Positions 26,263 to 33,836 of a DNA stretch of 64,000 nucleotides are shown here, piece after piece (within the stretch, counting starts at the first letter, position 1; each line of letters opens with the position of its first letter). Source of the DNA: Nonomuraea africana (GTDB lineage: Bacteria; Actinomycetota; Actinomycetes; Streptosporangiales; Streptosporangiaceae); NCBI RefSeq assembly GCF_014873535.1, contig NZ_JADBEF010000001.1:1240001-1304000 (forward strand). The letters run 5' to 3'. A program made the position numbers and the translations under genes. A model generated the notes under the pieces. It saw only the letters and a list, made by a program, of their open reading frames with translations. It did not search any database and was not told the origin of the DNA.

Positions 26263-26313
26263 GATGCAAGACTTTTCATGATTTACAGATGCAAGTCGCA
26301 AATGCACGTGCGT
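26263..26313. promoter_or_regulatory. Operator-like repeats upstream of the XRE gene
   Basis: GATGCAAG occurs at 26263-26270 and 26288-26295. The second copy is followed by ATGCACGTGCGT (26302-26313), which has the 8 bp palindrome GCACGTGC at its core. The combination TGCAAG-(6 bp)-ATGCACGTGC recurs before the DUF397 gene at 27287-27309. The stretch is AT-rich for this genome and lies between divergent genes. It is probably an autoregulatory site. Confidence 0.6.
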
Positions 26314-26376
26314 CCGGAGTCCTCGACCGCTGATCCGTGTCAGACTGAGATCTTTCCCGAAAAGGAGATGGCGTCC

Positions 26377-27267
26377 ATGGAAGCGGCGGAGAACGTGCGG
26401 CCCCTGAGCCCCGCCAGGGGCGGCGGCCCCACGGTGCTGCGCATCCTGCTGGGCGCCCAGCTGCGCAGGCTCCGCACCGCCAAGGGCATCTCCAGGGAGG
26501 ACGCGGGCTACGCCATCCGCGCCTCGCACGCCAAGATCAGCCGTCTCGAGCTGGGCCAGGTCAGCTTCAAGGAGCGCGACGTCGCCGACCTGCTCACCAT
26601 GTACGGCGTGAGCGACCCCGACGACCGGGCGCGCCTGCTCGAACTGGCCAGGCAGGCCAACCAGCCGGGCTGGTGGCACAAGTACAGCGACCTGCTGCCG
26701 AGCTGGTTCGAGGTCTACATCGGCCTGGAGGGCGCGGCGTCGATCATCCGCACCTACGAGAACCAGTTCGTGCCGGGGCTGCTGCAGTCGCCCGACTACG
26801 CCCGGGCGGTGATCTCGCTGGCCCACGACAGGGCGCCGGAGAGCGAGATGGAGCGCAGGGTCGCGCTCAGGACCACCAGGCAGCAGCGGCTGACGGGAGA
26901 GCGGCCCGTGTCGCTGTGGGCGGTGCTCGACGAGGCCGTGTTGCGCCGCACCATCGGCGGCGTGGAGGTGATGCGCGCCCAGATCGAGCACCTCATCGAC
27001 ACCGCCGGCCTGCCCAACGTGACCGTGCAGGTCATGCCGTTCGACAGGGGTGGCCACGCGGCCGCCGGCGGGCCCTTCTCCATCCTGCGCTTCCCCGAGC
27101 CCGAGCTGCCCGACGTGGTCTACATGGAGCAGCTGTCCAGCGCGCTCTACCTGGACAAGCTCGCCGAATCCGAGCACTACGCCAAGGTCATGGACCGGCT
27201 CAGCGTGCAAGCGGACACTCCCGCCGAAAGCCGACGTTTTCTGGAGCAGCTGCGCAAGATCGTCTAG
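26377..27267 (+). CDS. XRE-family regulator with DUF5753 domain
   Basis: The ATG at 26377 is chosen because AAAGGAG lies 9 bp upstream; it gives 296 residues. A Cro/CI-type helix-turn-helix occupies about 23-80 (LRRLRTAKGISREDAGYAIRAS and SHAKISRLELGQ). The DUF5753 domain follows (about 100-285: YIGLEGAASIIRTYENQFVPG). This architecture is that of WhiJ-type regulators of Streptomyces, whose activity is antagonised by a partner DUF397 protein, present here as the next gene. The upstream palindrome is a likely binding site. Confidence 0.94.
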   Translation: MEAAENVRPLSPARGGGPTVLRILLGAQLRRLRTAKGISREDAGYAIRASHAKISRLELGQVSFKERDVADLLTMYGVSDPDDRARLLELARQANQPGWWHKYSDLLPSWFEVYIGLEGAASIIRTYENQFVPGLLQSPDYARAVISLAHDRAPESEMERRVALRTTRQQRLTGERPVSLWAVLDEAVLRRTIGGVEVMRAQIEHLIDTAGLPNVTVQVMPFDRGGHAAAGGPFSILRFPEPELPDVVYMEQLSSALYLDKLAESEHYAKVMDRLSVQADTPAESRRFLEQLRKIV

Positions 27268-27286
27268 TTCCCCGTATTCTCGCCTC

Positions 27287-27309
27287 TGCAAGCACCGATG
27301 CACGTGCAT
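27287..27309. promoter_or_regulatory. Palindromic operator-like site before the DUF397 gene
   Basis: TGCAAG (27287-27292), 5 bp, then the perfect 12 bp palindrome ATGCACGTGCAT (27298-27309). It matches the site upstream of the XRE gene. It ends 21 bp before the DUF397 start codon. Confidence 0.6.
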
Positions 27310-27330
27310 TCGTCCGCACGAGGAGGAACC

Positions 27331-27564
27331 ATGGGGGAGATTCCCAACGGCATCACGGCGAGCAGTCTCGCGGTGGCCTGGCGCAAGGGCAGGCGCAGCA
27401 ACCCGAACGGCAACTGCGTGGAGGTGGCCGCGCTGCCGACCGGCCAGTACGCGGTGCGCAACTCCCGCTTTCCCGACGATCCCGCGCTCATCTACACCAA
27501 GGCGGAGATCACCGCCTTCGTCCTCGGCGCGAAGGACGGGGAGTTCGACGACCTGATCGCCTAG
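27331..27564 (+). CDS. DUF397 protein, partner of the XRE regulator
   Basis: The ATG at 27331 with AGGAGG upstream gives 77 residues with the DUF397 pattern: LAVAWRKGRRSNPNGNCVEVAAL, then YAVRNSR, DP and YTKAEITAFVLGAKDGEFDDL. DUF397 proteins of Streptomyces act with XRE/DUF5753 regulators in development and antibiotic control. It has its own operator-like palindrome upstream and a terminator downstream. Confidence 0.94.
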   Translation: MGEIPNGITASSLAVAWRKGRRSNPNGNCVEVAALPTGQYAVRNSRFPDDPALIYTKAEITAFVLGAKDGEFDDLIA

Positions 27565-27582
27565 GGTCCTCCGGATACGCGT

Positions 27583-27617
27583 AAGGAGCTCCAGTTCGGC
27601 CTGAACTGGGGCTCCTT
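27583..27617 (+). terminator. Terminator after the DUF397 gene
   Basis: Stem of 15 bp with one mismatch (AAGGAGCTCCAGTTC at 27583-27597 against 27603-27617) and a 5-base loop, 18 bp after the stop codon. Confidence 0.85.
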
Positions 27618-27704
27618 CTGGTGGGCGCCTCGACTCGCCGGTGGCGCGGTGCAGCTGGCGGGGGTCCTTTGCCGCGGACCGGCGTGAAAGGCGTCCCGGT
27701 TGCC

Positions 27705-27762
27705 TGATCAGGCAGTTGTCCCGACCGGGTTCGAGGTGGTCATCGGGACAACTGCGTGATCA
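27705..27762. terminator. 20 bp inverted repeat before the WhiB-like gene 3' end
   Basis: Arms 27705-27724 (TGATCAGGCAGTTGTCCCGA) and 27743-27762 match at 19 of 20 positions around an 18-base spacer. It lies 32 bp beyond the stop of the WhiB-like gene, between convergent units. It is probably a terminator for that gene; the long spacer would also suit a cruciform or protein site. Confidence 0.6.
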
Positions 27763-27794
27763 CGCTTGCTGTGCAGAGTCTGCCGGGGTGGAAC

Positions 27795-28106
27795 TCAGGC
27801 GGCGGAGATGCCGGCGCTGGCCGCGCGGCGCATGCGACGGCGACGCTCGGAAGCGCGCTCGTCCTCGTTCAGACCGCCCCACGTGCCGTACTTCTCGGGC
27901 CGGGACAGCGCGTAGTCAAGGCACTCGGCGCGAACGGGGCACTGGGCGCAGATCGCCTTGGCCTTCCGCTCGCGGACGTCACGCTCGGGCTGCCGCTCGC
28001 CATCGGGACCGAAGAAGAGCACGAGGTCCTCACCTCGGCACGCGGCATCATCCTGCCAACCCCAGCTGGGGCGCGGGCGGGCGATCTGCCGACGTACCTG
28101 AGACAT
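27795..28106 (-). CDS. WhiB-like (Wbl) iron-sulfur transcription factor
   Basis: This 103-residue Wbl protein has the four [4Fe-4S] Cys at C23, C53, C56 and C62 (AACRG; ICAQC; ECLDYA). The turn motif GTWGGLNEDER (74-84) and a basic C-terminus (ERRRRMRR) for DNA contact follow. The N-terminal segment is Pro/Arg-rich. I cannot assign it to a numbered WhiB orthologue. The ATG at 28106 has AAGGTGG upstream. Confidence 0.95.
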   Translation of the reverse strand: MSQVRRQIARPRPSWGWQDDAACRGEDLVLFFGPDGERQPERDVRERKAKAICAQCPVRAECLDYALSRPEKYGTWGGLNEDERASERRRRMRRAASAGISAA

Positions 28107-28207
28107 GAGAAAACCACCTTCGTGAGAGGTATTTCAGTAGTTGAGCCGCATTGGACGCTTTCGGCGTCACTGTTCCAACGCAGGGGTGGGCCGTGATGTT
28201 CCCGTGA

Positions 28208-29122
28208 TCAGGTGAGGGCGGGCGTGGCGTACCGCACAGGCGCGAGCCTGTCCAGCGAGACCAGCCGGTAGGTGGTGATCTTCTCGGCGCAAGCCGTGCC
28301 ACACGGTGTTTGGAACACCGATGGCTCGATCACAACCTGGAACCGGACCTCACCGCAGCGCACGATGGCTTCGGTGACGTCGCCGTCCGACCTTGAGGAT
28401 TCCACGGCCACTCCGCCGACCGAGAGCTCACCTGTGTGGACACGGGCGAAATGCTCGGCGGCTTGCGATGGCTCAGGGATGCCTGCGCGTCCCCGGTAAC
28501 GGTCGAGAATCACCTCGCCGGACCGGTACGCGTTGGCCGCTGCGATCGCAGCAGCCTGAGACATGCTGCCGTAGAAAATTCCGTGTGGCAAGCACACGAG
28601 GTTGGCGGCGTAGCGATCGCCGCCAACATGTGAGGTTTCCCACACTCTGTCCGGCAAAACTTCTGCCAGGCGGCGAGCGAGGGGCAGTCCAATGCGGGCG
28701 CAGCACGCATTGCGCTTGGCGTGCGTGCAGACCAGAAATACCGGCTCGTCTTCAAGTATGCAGGACTCTGGGACCACTCCGGCCATCACGGCGTCCAAGT
28801 CAAGATCGTCTGGACCTGCGATGACACCGCCCGCCAGCCAGGGGTTCTCTCCCGCCGCGTAGCCGACTAGCACACGGAGGCCCTGCCCCCGCCGCCGGGT
28901 CCGCCGTCCAGGACGGCGGATCAGTTGCGGCCTGATACCGCGTTCGGTGGCTCTGCGCACGAGTTTCGCGATGTCGGCGGGAAGGTCGCAGTTCTCCAGA
29001 TGTGACGCCCATGGGCCGTCGTGCTCGATCAGCAGCCACAGGCGGGCGCCCACGGTCGCGCTCGCGAGGGTCGGCACGTCACCGGTGTGGCACCCGACCG
29101 GATGGTCGCAACCCCTGGGCAT
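28208..29122 (-). CDS. Sucrase/ferredoxin-like (Suc_Fer) protein, iron-regulated
   Basis: A 304-residue protein with a thioredoxin-like [2Fe-2S] Suc_Fer domain: VCTHAKRNACCARIGLPLA, TSHVGGDRYAANLVCLPHG and a C-terminal pair in PCGTACAEK. Such proteins are candidate ferric-siderophore reductases or electron carriers in iron acquisition. That role fits the near-perfect iron box at 29146-29164 directly upstream. GC content and codon use look lower than in its neighbours, which may mean separate ancestry. Confidence 0.88.
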   Translation of the reverse strand: MPRGCDHPVGCHTGDVPTLASATVGARLWLLIEHDGPWASHLENCDLPADIAKLVRRATERGIRPQLIRRPGRRTRRRGQGLRVLVGYAAGENPWLAGGVIAGPDDLDLDAVMAGVVPESCILEDEPVFLVCTHAKRNACCARIGLPLARRLAEVLPDRVWETSHVGGDRYAANLVCLPHGIFYGSMSQAAAIAAANAYRSGEVILDRYRGRAGIPEPSQAAEHFARVHTGELSVGGVAVESSRSDGDVTEAIVRCGEVRFQVVIEPSVFQTPCGTACAEKITTYRLVSLDRLAPVRYATPALT

Positions 29123-29145
29123 TCGTCACCTTCCCCCGTCCTGTC

Positions 29146-29164
29146 TTAGGTAAGACTAACCTAA
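29146..29164 (-). promoter_or_regulatory. Iron box (DtxR/IdeR/DmdR operator)
   Basis: TTAGGTAAGACTAACCTAA matches the 19 bp actinobacterial iron-box consensus (TTAGGTTAGSCTAACCTAA) at all but one or two positions and keeps its dyad symmetry. It ends 24 bp upstream of the Suc_Fer start. With iron bound, the repressor should shut this gene off. Confidence 0.85.
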
Positions 29165-29200
29165 CGCTTTGGGGAGTGTGCGAGCGGGGCCGACACGCGT

Positions 29201-30682
29201 TCAGAGGGTCAGCGCGTGGCGGGCCGCGGCCGTCGCCGCCGCCCTGTCCTCCGGCACCAGCCCGATCCTGGTGCGCCGGTCGAGCAGGTCGGCCTCGTCG
29301 AGCGCGCCCTCGTGCCGGACCGCCCAGACCAGCTCGCCGAGCGTGAGGCCGGTGCCGACCGGCTCGGGGTGCTCCTCCGCCAGCCGCCGTACGGCCTCGG
29401 CCTCGCCGCCGTACCGCTCGGCCAGCCGCGAGGAGCCGTCGAAGGCCTGCGCGCCGACCAGGGGGAGGCGATGCGTCACGCAGGGCCCCGCCGGCAGGTC
29501 CCTGAGCCGGACGGCCCAGTCGACCGCGTCCTGGGCCATGCGCCGATAGGTGGTCAGCTTGCCGCCGGTGACGGTGATCACCTCGTCCGTGGAGGTCAGG
29601 ACGGCGTGCCTGCGCGACAGGTCGGCCGTGCGGCCCTCGGCCTCCAGGAGCGGCCTGAGGCCCGCGTAGGCGCCCGCCACCTGGCTCCTGGTCACCGGGA
29701 CCTCGAGCACGGTGTTGAGCACGGTCAGCAGGGCGCTCACGTCTGCCTCGGGAACCTCGGGCACGTCAGGCACCGGCCCCTCCAGTGGCTCGTCGGTCAG
29801 CCCGACGTGGATCCGCCCGTCGGACTGGGGCAGCACCAGGGCGAAGCGGTTGCTCTCGCCGGGGATCGGCACGTGCAGTCCCGCGCGAAGCCCCGGCAGG
29901 GTCTCGCCGCGCAGCACCAGATGGGTGCCGCGCGAGGGCCGCAGCCGCAGGTCCGGATTGAGTCCGCCTGCCCACACACCGGCCGCGTTGATCACCGCGC
30001 GAGCCCTGATCGTGAACGACTCGCCGGTCCGCTCGTCGCGCACCTGCGCGCCGTCGCGGTGCAGCTCCAGCGCCCTGCACCGGGTCAGGATCCGCGCGCC
30101 GTGGCCCGCCGCCGTCCTGGCGATCGCCACCACCAGGCGGGCGTCGTCCACCAGCCTGCCGTCCCACGACAGCAGGGCGCCGCGCAGGCCGCGCTCGCGC
30201 AGCACGGGAGCCAGCTCCCTCGCCTTGGCCGAGGGCAGGCGGCAGGGGCCCGGCAGCAGGCGGCGCGGGGTGCGGGCGGCGGCGCGCAGCCCGTCGCCCA
30301 TGCGGTAGCCGGTCATGACCAGCGCCGCCTGCGCCCTCGACACCCCGGGAGTGAGGGGCAGCAGGTACGGCGCGGCGCGCACGAGGTGCGGCGCGGTGCG
30401 GGCGAGCAGGATGCCGCGCTCGACCGCGCTCTCACGCGCCACGCCCACCTGTCCCTTGGCGAGATAGCGCAACCCGCCGTGGATCATCTTGGAGCTCCAT
30501 CTGGAGGTCCCGAAAGCCAGGTCGTGGGCGTCGATCGCGGCTACGGTGAGACCTCGGGAGGCGGCGTCGAGCGCCACCCCCGCCCCGGTCGCGCCCAGCC
30601 CCACCACGAGCACGTCCACGGTCTCGACCCGCACCCGTTCCAGCTCGGCGAGCCTGCGGGCGGCGTTCAGCGAGGTGTTCAT
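29201..30682 (-). CDS. glpD: Glycerol-3-phosphate dehydrogenase (FAD-dependent) GlpD
   Basis: Membrane-associated flavoenzyme oxidising glycerol-3-phosphate to dihydroxyacetone phosphate with electrons to quinone. The 493 residues have an N-terminal FAD-binding GxGxxG motif (VVGLGATGAGVALDAASRG) and the GlpD signatures FGTSRWSSKMIHGGLRYL and VTGGKLTTYRRMA. GGAGG precedes the ATG. Just upstream lies a decayed transposon, then TetR and a DHAP-using flavoprotein. The DHAP it makes could feed that enzyme. Confidence 0.96.
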   Translation of the reverse strand: MNTSLNAARRLAELERVRVETVDVLVVGLGATGAGVALDAASRGLTVAAIDAHDLAFGTSRWSSKMIHGGLRYLAKGQVGVARESAVERGILLARTAPHLVRAAPYLLPLTPGVSRAQAALVMTGYRMGDGLRAAARTPRRLLPGPCRLPSAKARELAPVLRERGLRGALLSWDGRLVDDARLVVAIARTAAGHGARILTRCRALELHRDGAQVRDERTGESFTIRARAVINAAGVWAGGLNPDLRLRPSRGTHLVLRGETLPGLRAGLHVPIPGESNRFALVLPQSDGRIHVGLTDEPLEGPVPDVPEVPEADVSALLTVLNTVLEVPVTRSQVAGAYAGLRPLLEAEGRTADLSRRHAVLTSTDEVITVTGGKLTTYRRMAQDAVDWAVRLRDLPAGPCVTHRLPLVGAQAFDGSSRLAERYGGEAEAVRRLAEEHPEPVGTGLTLGELVWAVRHEGALDEADLLDRRTRIGLVPEDRAAATAAARHALTL

Positions 30683-30700
30683 CGAAACCTCCGAGGAAAC

Positions 30701-30720
30701 CCCCGCCTTCAGGCGGGGGA
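30701..30720. repeat. Short hairpin between glpD and the TnpB remnant
   Basis: CCCCCGCC-TTCA-GGCGGGGG, an 8 bp stem followed by AGGA. It resembles the end hairpin of an IS200/IS605-type element. It lies 18 bp upstream of glpD and probably marks an end of the decayed element. Confidence 0.5.
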
Positions 30721-30805
30721 GGAATCGGACTCCTGCGGAGCAGGGCAGGAGCAGGCGATCCGCCGCCAGGCGGACCGGCGTCTACCACAACAGACCAGCA
30801 CTTAG

Positions 30806-31186
30806 ATGATCTCGTGGGAGAACGTGAGACGTGGCGACCACCTGCACAAAGTCACCACACGGCTTGTTCGCGAGAACCAAGTGATCGCCGTGGAAGACCT
30901 GACCGTCCGCAACATGGTCAAGAACCGCAGCCTGGCGCGCGCCATCTCCGACGCCTCGTGGCGGGAGCTGCGCGGCATGCTGGCGTACAAAGCAGCCTGG
31001 TACGGGCGGGAGCTGGTGGTGGTGGATCGCTGGTTCCCCTCCTCCAAGCTGTGCTCGGCGTGCGGGGCGCTGCAGGAGAAGATGCCGTTGAACGTCCGGG
31101 AGTGGACTTGCGCCTGCGGGGCGGTCCACGACCGGGATGCCAACGCAGCCAAGAACATCCTCGCCGCCGGGCTGGCGGAGAGCTGA
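30806..31186 (+). pseudogene. C-terminal remnant of a TnpB (IS605 OrfB) nuclease
   Basis: Only the last 126 residues of a roughly 400-residue TnpB remain. They hold the second RuvC Glu (VIAVEDLTVRNMVKN), the zinc ribbon (CSACG and CACG) and the last RuvC Asp (DRDANAAKNIL). The first RuvC Asp and the whole N-terminal half are missing, and a stop codon lies directly before the ATG. Such a fragment cannot cleave DNA. It is followed by a recognisable element right end. Confidence 0.9.
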
Positions 31187-31189
31187 AAC

Positions 31190-31309
31190 GCCTGTGGAGC
31201 TGGTGTAAGACCTCACAGAGAGTCCTCTCTGGTAGGCGGTCGGTTGTGAAGCAGGAAGCCCAACCCGTGAGGGTTGGAATCCCCTTCGTTTTCGAGGGGG
31301 AGGATGTCA
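31190..31309 (+). ncRNA. Right end and probable omega-RNA 3' part of the decayed TnpB element
   Basis: After the tnpB remnant come two hairpins (CCAACCCGTGAGGGTTGG at 31262-31279 and CCCCTTCG...CGAGGGGG at 31283-31302), then AGGATGTCAAG. This is the layout of an IS200/IS605 right end, from which the omega-RNA scaffold is made. The stop codon of the convergent TetR gene (TCA at 31307-31309) lies within the element end, so the TetR C-terminus may have been reset by the insertion. Confidence 0.6.
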
Positions 31310-31804
31310 AGCGAGGTACCTCTCCAGGAGGGTCGCCAGTTCGGCGTCGAGGGTCTCGGGGTCGGCCATGGTGTGGGCCGACAGCAGGAACGACTGGGCG
31401 GTCAGGAGCACCGCGCGGGCCTGCGAGGGGCTCATCACCTCCTCGAGCACGGCGAGGATGGCGTCGTGGCTGGCGCCCCTGCGCTGCGTCAGGTACGGCA
31501 GCAGCAGCTCGGGATCGACGTCCACGATCTTCCGCCACAGCGGGTGCCCGCGCAGCGCGCGCACGCCCTCGACCACCGCGGCGACGGGGTCCGACAGGTC
31601 CAGGCCGCCCAGCACCCGCAGCCACTCGCGGGTCATCAGGTCGCCGACCAGGCTGCCGACGTCGGGCCAGCCCCGGTAGATCGTCATGCGTGATACGCCC
31701 GCCCGCCTGGCGACGTCGGTGAGCGTCGTGCGCCGCACCCCGTAGGCGAGCACGCAGTCCCGCGCGGCGTCCAGCACCGCGTCATTGTGACGAATTGCCG
31801 TCAT
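31307..31804 (-). CDS. TetR/AcrR-family transcriptional regulator
   Basis: A 165-residue protein with an N-terminal TetR helix-turn-helix (about 8-55: AARDCVLAYGVRRTTLTDVA, then RRAGVSRMTIYRGWPD) and a shortened ligand-binding domain. It is divergent from the alkyl-DHAP-synthase-like gene with a 17 bp gap, so it probably controls that gene and itself. Its 3' end reaches into the right end of the decayed TnpB element, and the family is usually about 190-200 residues. The C-terminus may be truncated. Confidence 0.92.
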   Translation of the reverse strand: MTAIRHNDAVLDAARDCVLAYGVRRTTLTDVARRAGVSRMTIYRGWPDVGSLVGDLMTREWLRVLGGLDLSDPVAAVVEGVRALRGHPLWRKIVDVDPELLLPYLTQRRGASHDAILAVLEEVMSPSQARAVLLTAQSFLLSAHTMADPETLDAELATLLERYLA

Positions 31805-31821
31805 GTGTCACAGTGTAAGGC

Positions 31822-33390
31822 GTGGAGAACGAACCGATGCTGTGGAGCGGCTGGGGCGACCCGGCCAAGGCGCGCGACCTGCCCGACCAGATCCGCACGC
31901 TCCTGCGCGACCTCATGGGCGTGCGTGAGCCCGCCGAGGCGGCGGCGCTCGACGAGGTGCGGCTCCCGCGCGTCACGCTCTCCCCAGCGGTGCTGGCCGA
32001 GCTGACCGAGGCGGTCGGCGCGGCGCAGGTGCGCACGGACCACGAGGCCAGGGTCAGGCACACGCGCGGCAAGTCCACGCCCGACCTCATGCGCATGCGC
32101 GAGGGCGACGCCTCCGACGCGCCCGACGCGGTCGTGCTGCCCGCCGCGCACGACGAGGTGCTGCGCGTGCTGGAGGTGTGCGCCCGGCACCGGGTGGCCG
32201 TCGTGCCGTTCGGCGGGGGCACCTCGGTCGTCGGCGGGCTGGCCGTCGGCGGGCCGGCCGCGCGACAGGGGGTCGTCTCGCTCGACCTGCGCAGGCTCGA
32301 TCGCCTGGTGTCCGTCGACACCGAGTCGATGGTCGCGGAATTGGAGCCCGGGCTGCGCGCCCCCGACGCCGAGCGACTGCTGGCCGAGCACGGGCTGACG
32401 CTGGGCCACTTCCCCCAGTCGTACGAGTACGCCACGCTCGGCGGGTTCGCCGCCGCCCGCTCCAGCGGCCAGGCGTCGGCGGGCTACGGCCGCTTCGACG
32501 ACATGGTGGTCGGGCTGACCGTCGCCACCCCGAGCGGCACGCTGGAGCTCGGCCGCGCGCCGAAGTCGGCGGCCGGGCCCGACCTGCGGCAGCTGATCCT
32601 CGGCTCCGAGGGCGCCTTCGGCGTGATCACCTCGCTGCGCCTGCGGGTACGGCGGCGGCCCGGCGCGACGGTCTACGAGGGCTGGCGGTTCGAGTCGTTC
32701 CAGGCGGGATCGGCGGCGATGCGCAGACTCGCCCAAGAAGGGCTGCTTCCCGTCGTCCTGCGGCTGTCCGACGAGACCGAGACGATGATCGGGCTGGCCA
32801 AGCCCGAGGCCATCGGCTCGGGCGACTCGGGCTGCCTGCTGATCGCCGGGCACGAGAGGGACCGCGACGCGGCCGCCGCCGTGCTCGCCGAGCAGGGCGG
32901 CGCCTACCTCGGCGCCGAGCCGGGCCAGGCGTGGGAGCACGGCAGGTTCGCCGCGCCGTACCTGCGCGACTCTCTGCTCGCCGCGGGCGCCACCGTCGAG
33001 ACCCTGGAGACGGCGGGTTTCTGGTCGAACCTGCCCAGGCTGTACGACGCGGTGCGGCTCACCCTCCACGCCGAACTCGGCTCGCCGCTGGTCATGTGCC
33101 ACATCTCGCACGTCTACGAGACCGGCGCCTCGCTGTACTTCACGGTCGTGACCGACCAGGGGCTGCCGGAGTGGGAGCGGGCCAAGCGGGCCGTCAACGC
33201 GGCCATCGTGACGGCGGGCGGGACGATCTCGCACCACCACGGCGTCGGCAGGGACCACCGGCAGGCCTACGCCGAGGAGATCGGGCCGCTCGGGGTGGAG
33301 ATCCTGCGCGCGGTGAAGCAGCGGCTCGACCCAGAAGGGATCATGAACCCCGGGGTGCTCATAGCCGTTCCGCCTCCTTCAGCAGACTGA
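31822..33390 (+). CDS. FAD-binding oxidase, alkyl-DHAP synthase-like
   Basis: This 522-residue VAO-type flavoprotein has a PP-loop FAD domain (VVPFGGGTSVVGGL, about 135-148; FAAARSSGQASAGYG) and a C-terminal FAD-linked oxidase domain ending with SHHHGVGRDHRQAY and the LDPEGIMNPG motif. It is closest in design to alkyldihydroxyacetone-phosphate synthase, which makes the ether bond of ether lipids from acyl-DHAP. Adjacency to GlpD, which makes DHAP, fits. In bacteria many relatives are just oxidases, so the exact reaction is uncertain. Confidence 0.9.
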   Translation: MENEPMLWSGWGDPAKARDLPDQIRTLLRDLMGVREPAEAAALDEVRLPRVTLSPAVLAELTEAVGAAQVRTDHEARVRHTRGKSTPDLMRMREGDASDAPDAVVLPAAHDEVLRVLEVCARHRVAVVPFGGGTSVVGGLAVGGPAARQGVVSLDLRRLDRLVSVDTESMVAELEPGLRAPDAERLLAEHGLTLGHFPQSYEYATLGGFAAARSSGQASAGYGRFDDMVVGLTVATPSGTLELGRAPKSAAGPDLRQLILGSEGAFGVITSLRLRVRRRPGATVYEGWRFESFQAGSAAMRRLAQEGLLPVVLRLSDETETMIGLAKPEAIGSGDSGCLLIAGHERDRDAAAAVLAEQGGAYLGAEPGQAWEHGRFAAPYLRDSLLAAGATVETLETAGFWSNLPRLYDAVRLTLHAELGSPLVMCHISHVYETGASLYFTVVTDQGLPEWERAKRAVNAAIVTAGGTISHHHGVGRDHRQAYAEEIGPLGVEILRAVKQRLDPEGIMNPGVLIAVPPPSAD

Positions 33391-33742
33391 GGGCGTCGTC
33401 CTTGCGGTCGAGGGCGGTCAGCACCTCGGCCGCGCAGCGCAGCGCCACGGCCAGCGGCGCGCCGCCGAGCCCCCTGGCCAGGCCGAGCGCCTCCTCCGCC
33501 AGCGGCAGCGCCCGCGCGGGACTGCCGCGCGCCAGGTGCTGCCCTGCCCCCTCGCGCAGCGCCCTGGCCAGCAGGCCGGTGTGCGCGACGGGGTCGCGGG
33601 CGGCCAGCTCGCGGGCCTCCGCTATCGCTCTTTCGACGTGTCTTGCCGCCCTGCCGCCGAACCGCCGCTGCGTCGCGGCATAGGCGAGCAGCCCCTCGAC
33701 GGCGTCGGCACTCAGCCCATCCCCTGAACCGTTGCGGGCCAT
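33359..33742 (-). CDS. Small TPR-like helical protein
   Basis: The ATG at 33742 (MARNGSGDGLS) gives 127 residues, almost all helix. Repeated patterns such as VERAIAEARELAARDP, ALPLAEEALGLARGLGG and ALRCAAEVLTALDRKDDALSLL match TPR-type helix pairs. The function is unknown; it may be a fragment of a larger TPR family protein. Its 3' end overlaps the convergent flavoprotein gene by 32 bp. Confidence 0.72.
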   Translation of the reverse strand: MARNGSGDGLSADAVEGLLAYAATQRRFGGRAARHVERAIAEARELAARDPVAHTGLLARALREGAGQHLARGSPARALPLAEEALGLARGLGGAPLAVALRCAAEVLTALDRKDDALSLLKEAERL

Positions 33743-33836
33743 CGCAGCCCCCCGCACGATCGACAACCGCTTGCTTGGGGGATGAAGGCTACCGCACGTG
33801 GTCACTCGATGACAGGCCCAGTGATCGGGTAAAGAT

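Noticed and set aside
27720..27740. GGTTCGA-like T-loop suggesting a tRNA
   Set aside because: It lies in the spacer of the 20 bp inverted repeat. No acceptor, D or anticodon stem can be made around it.
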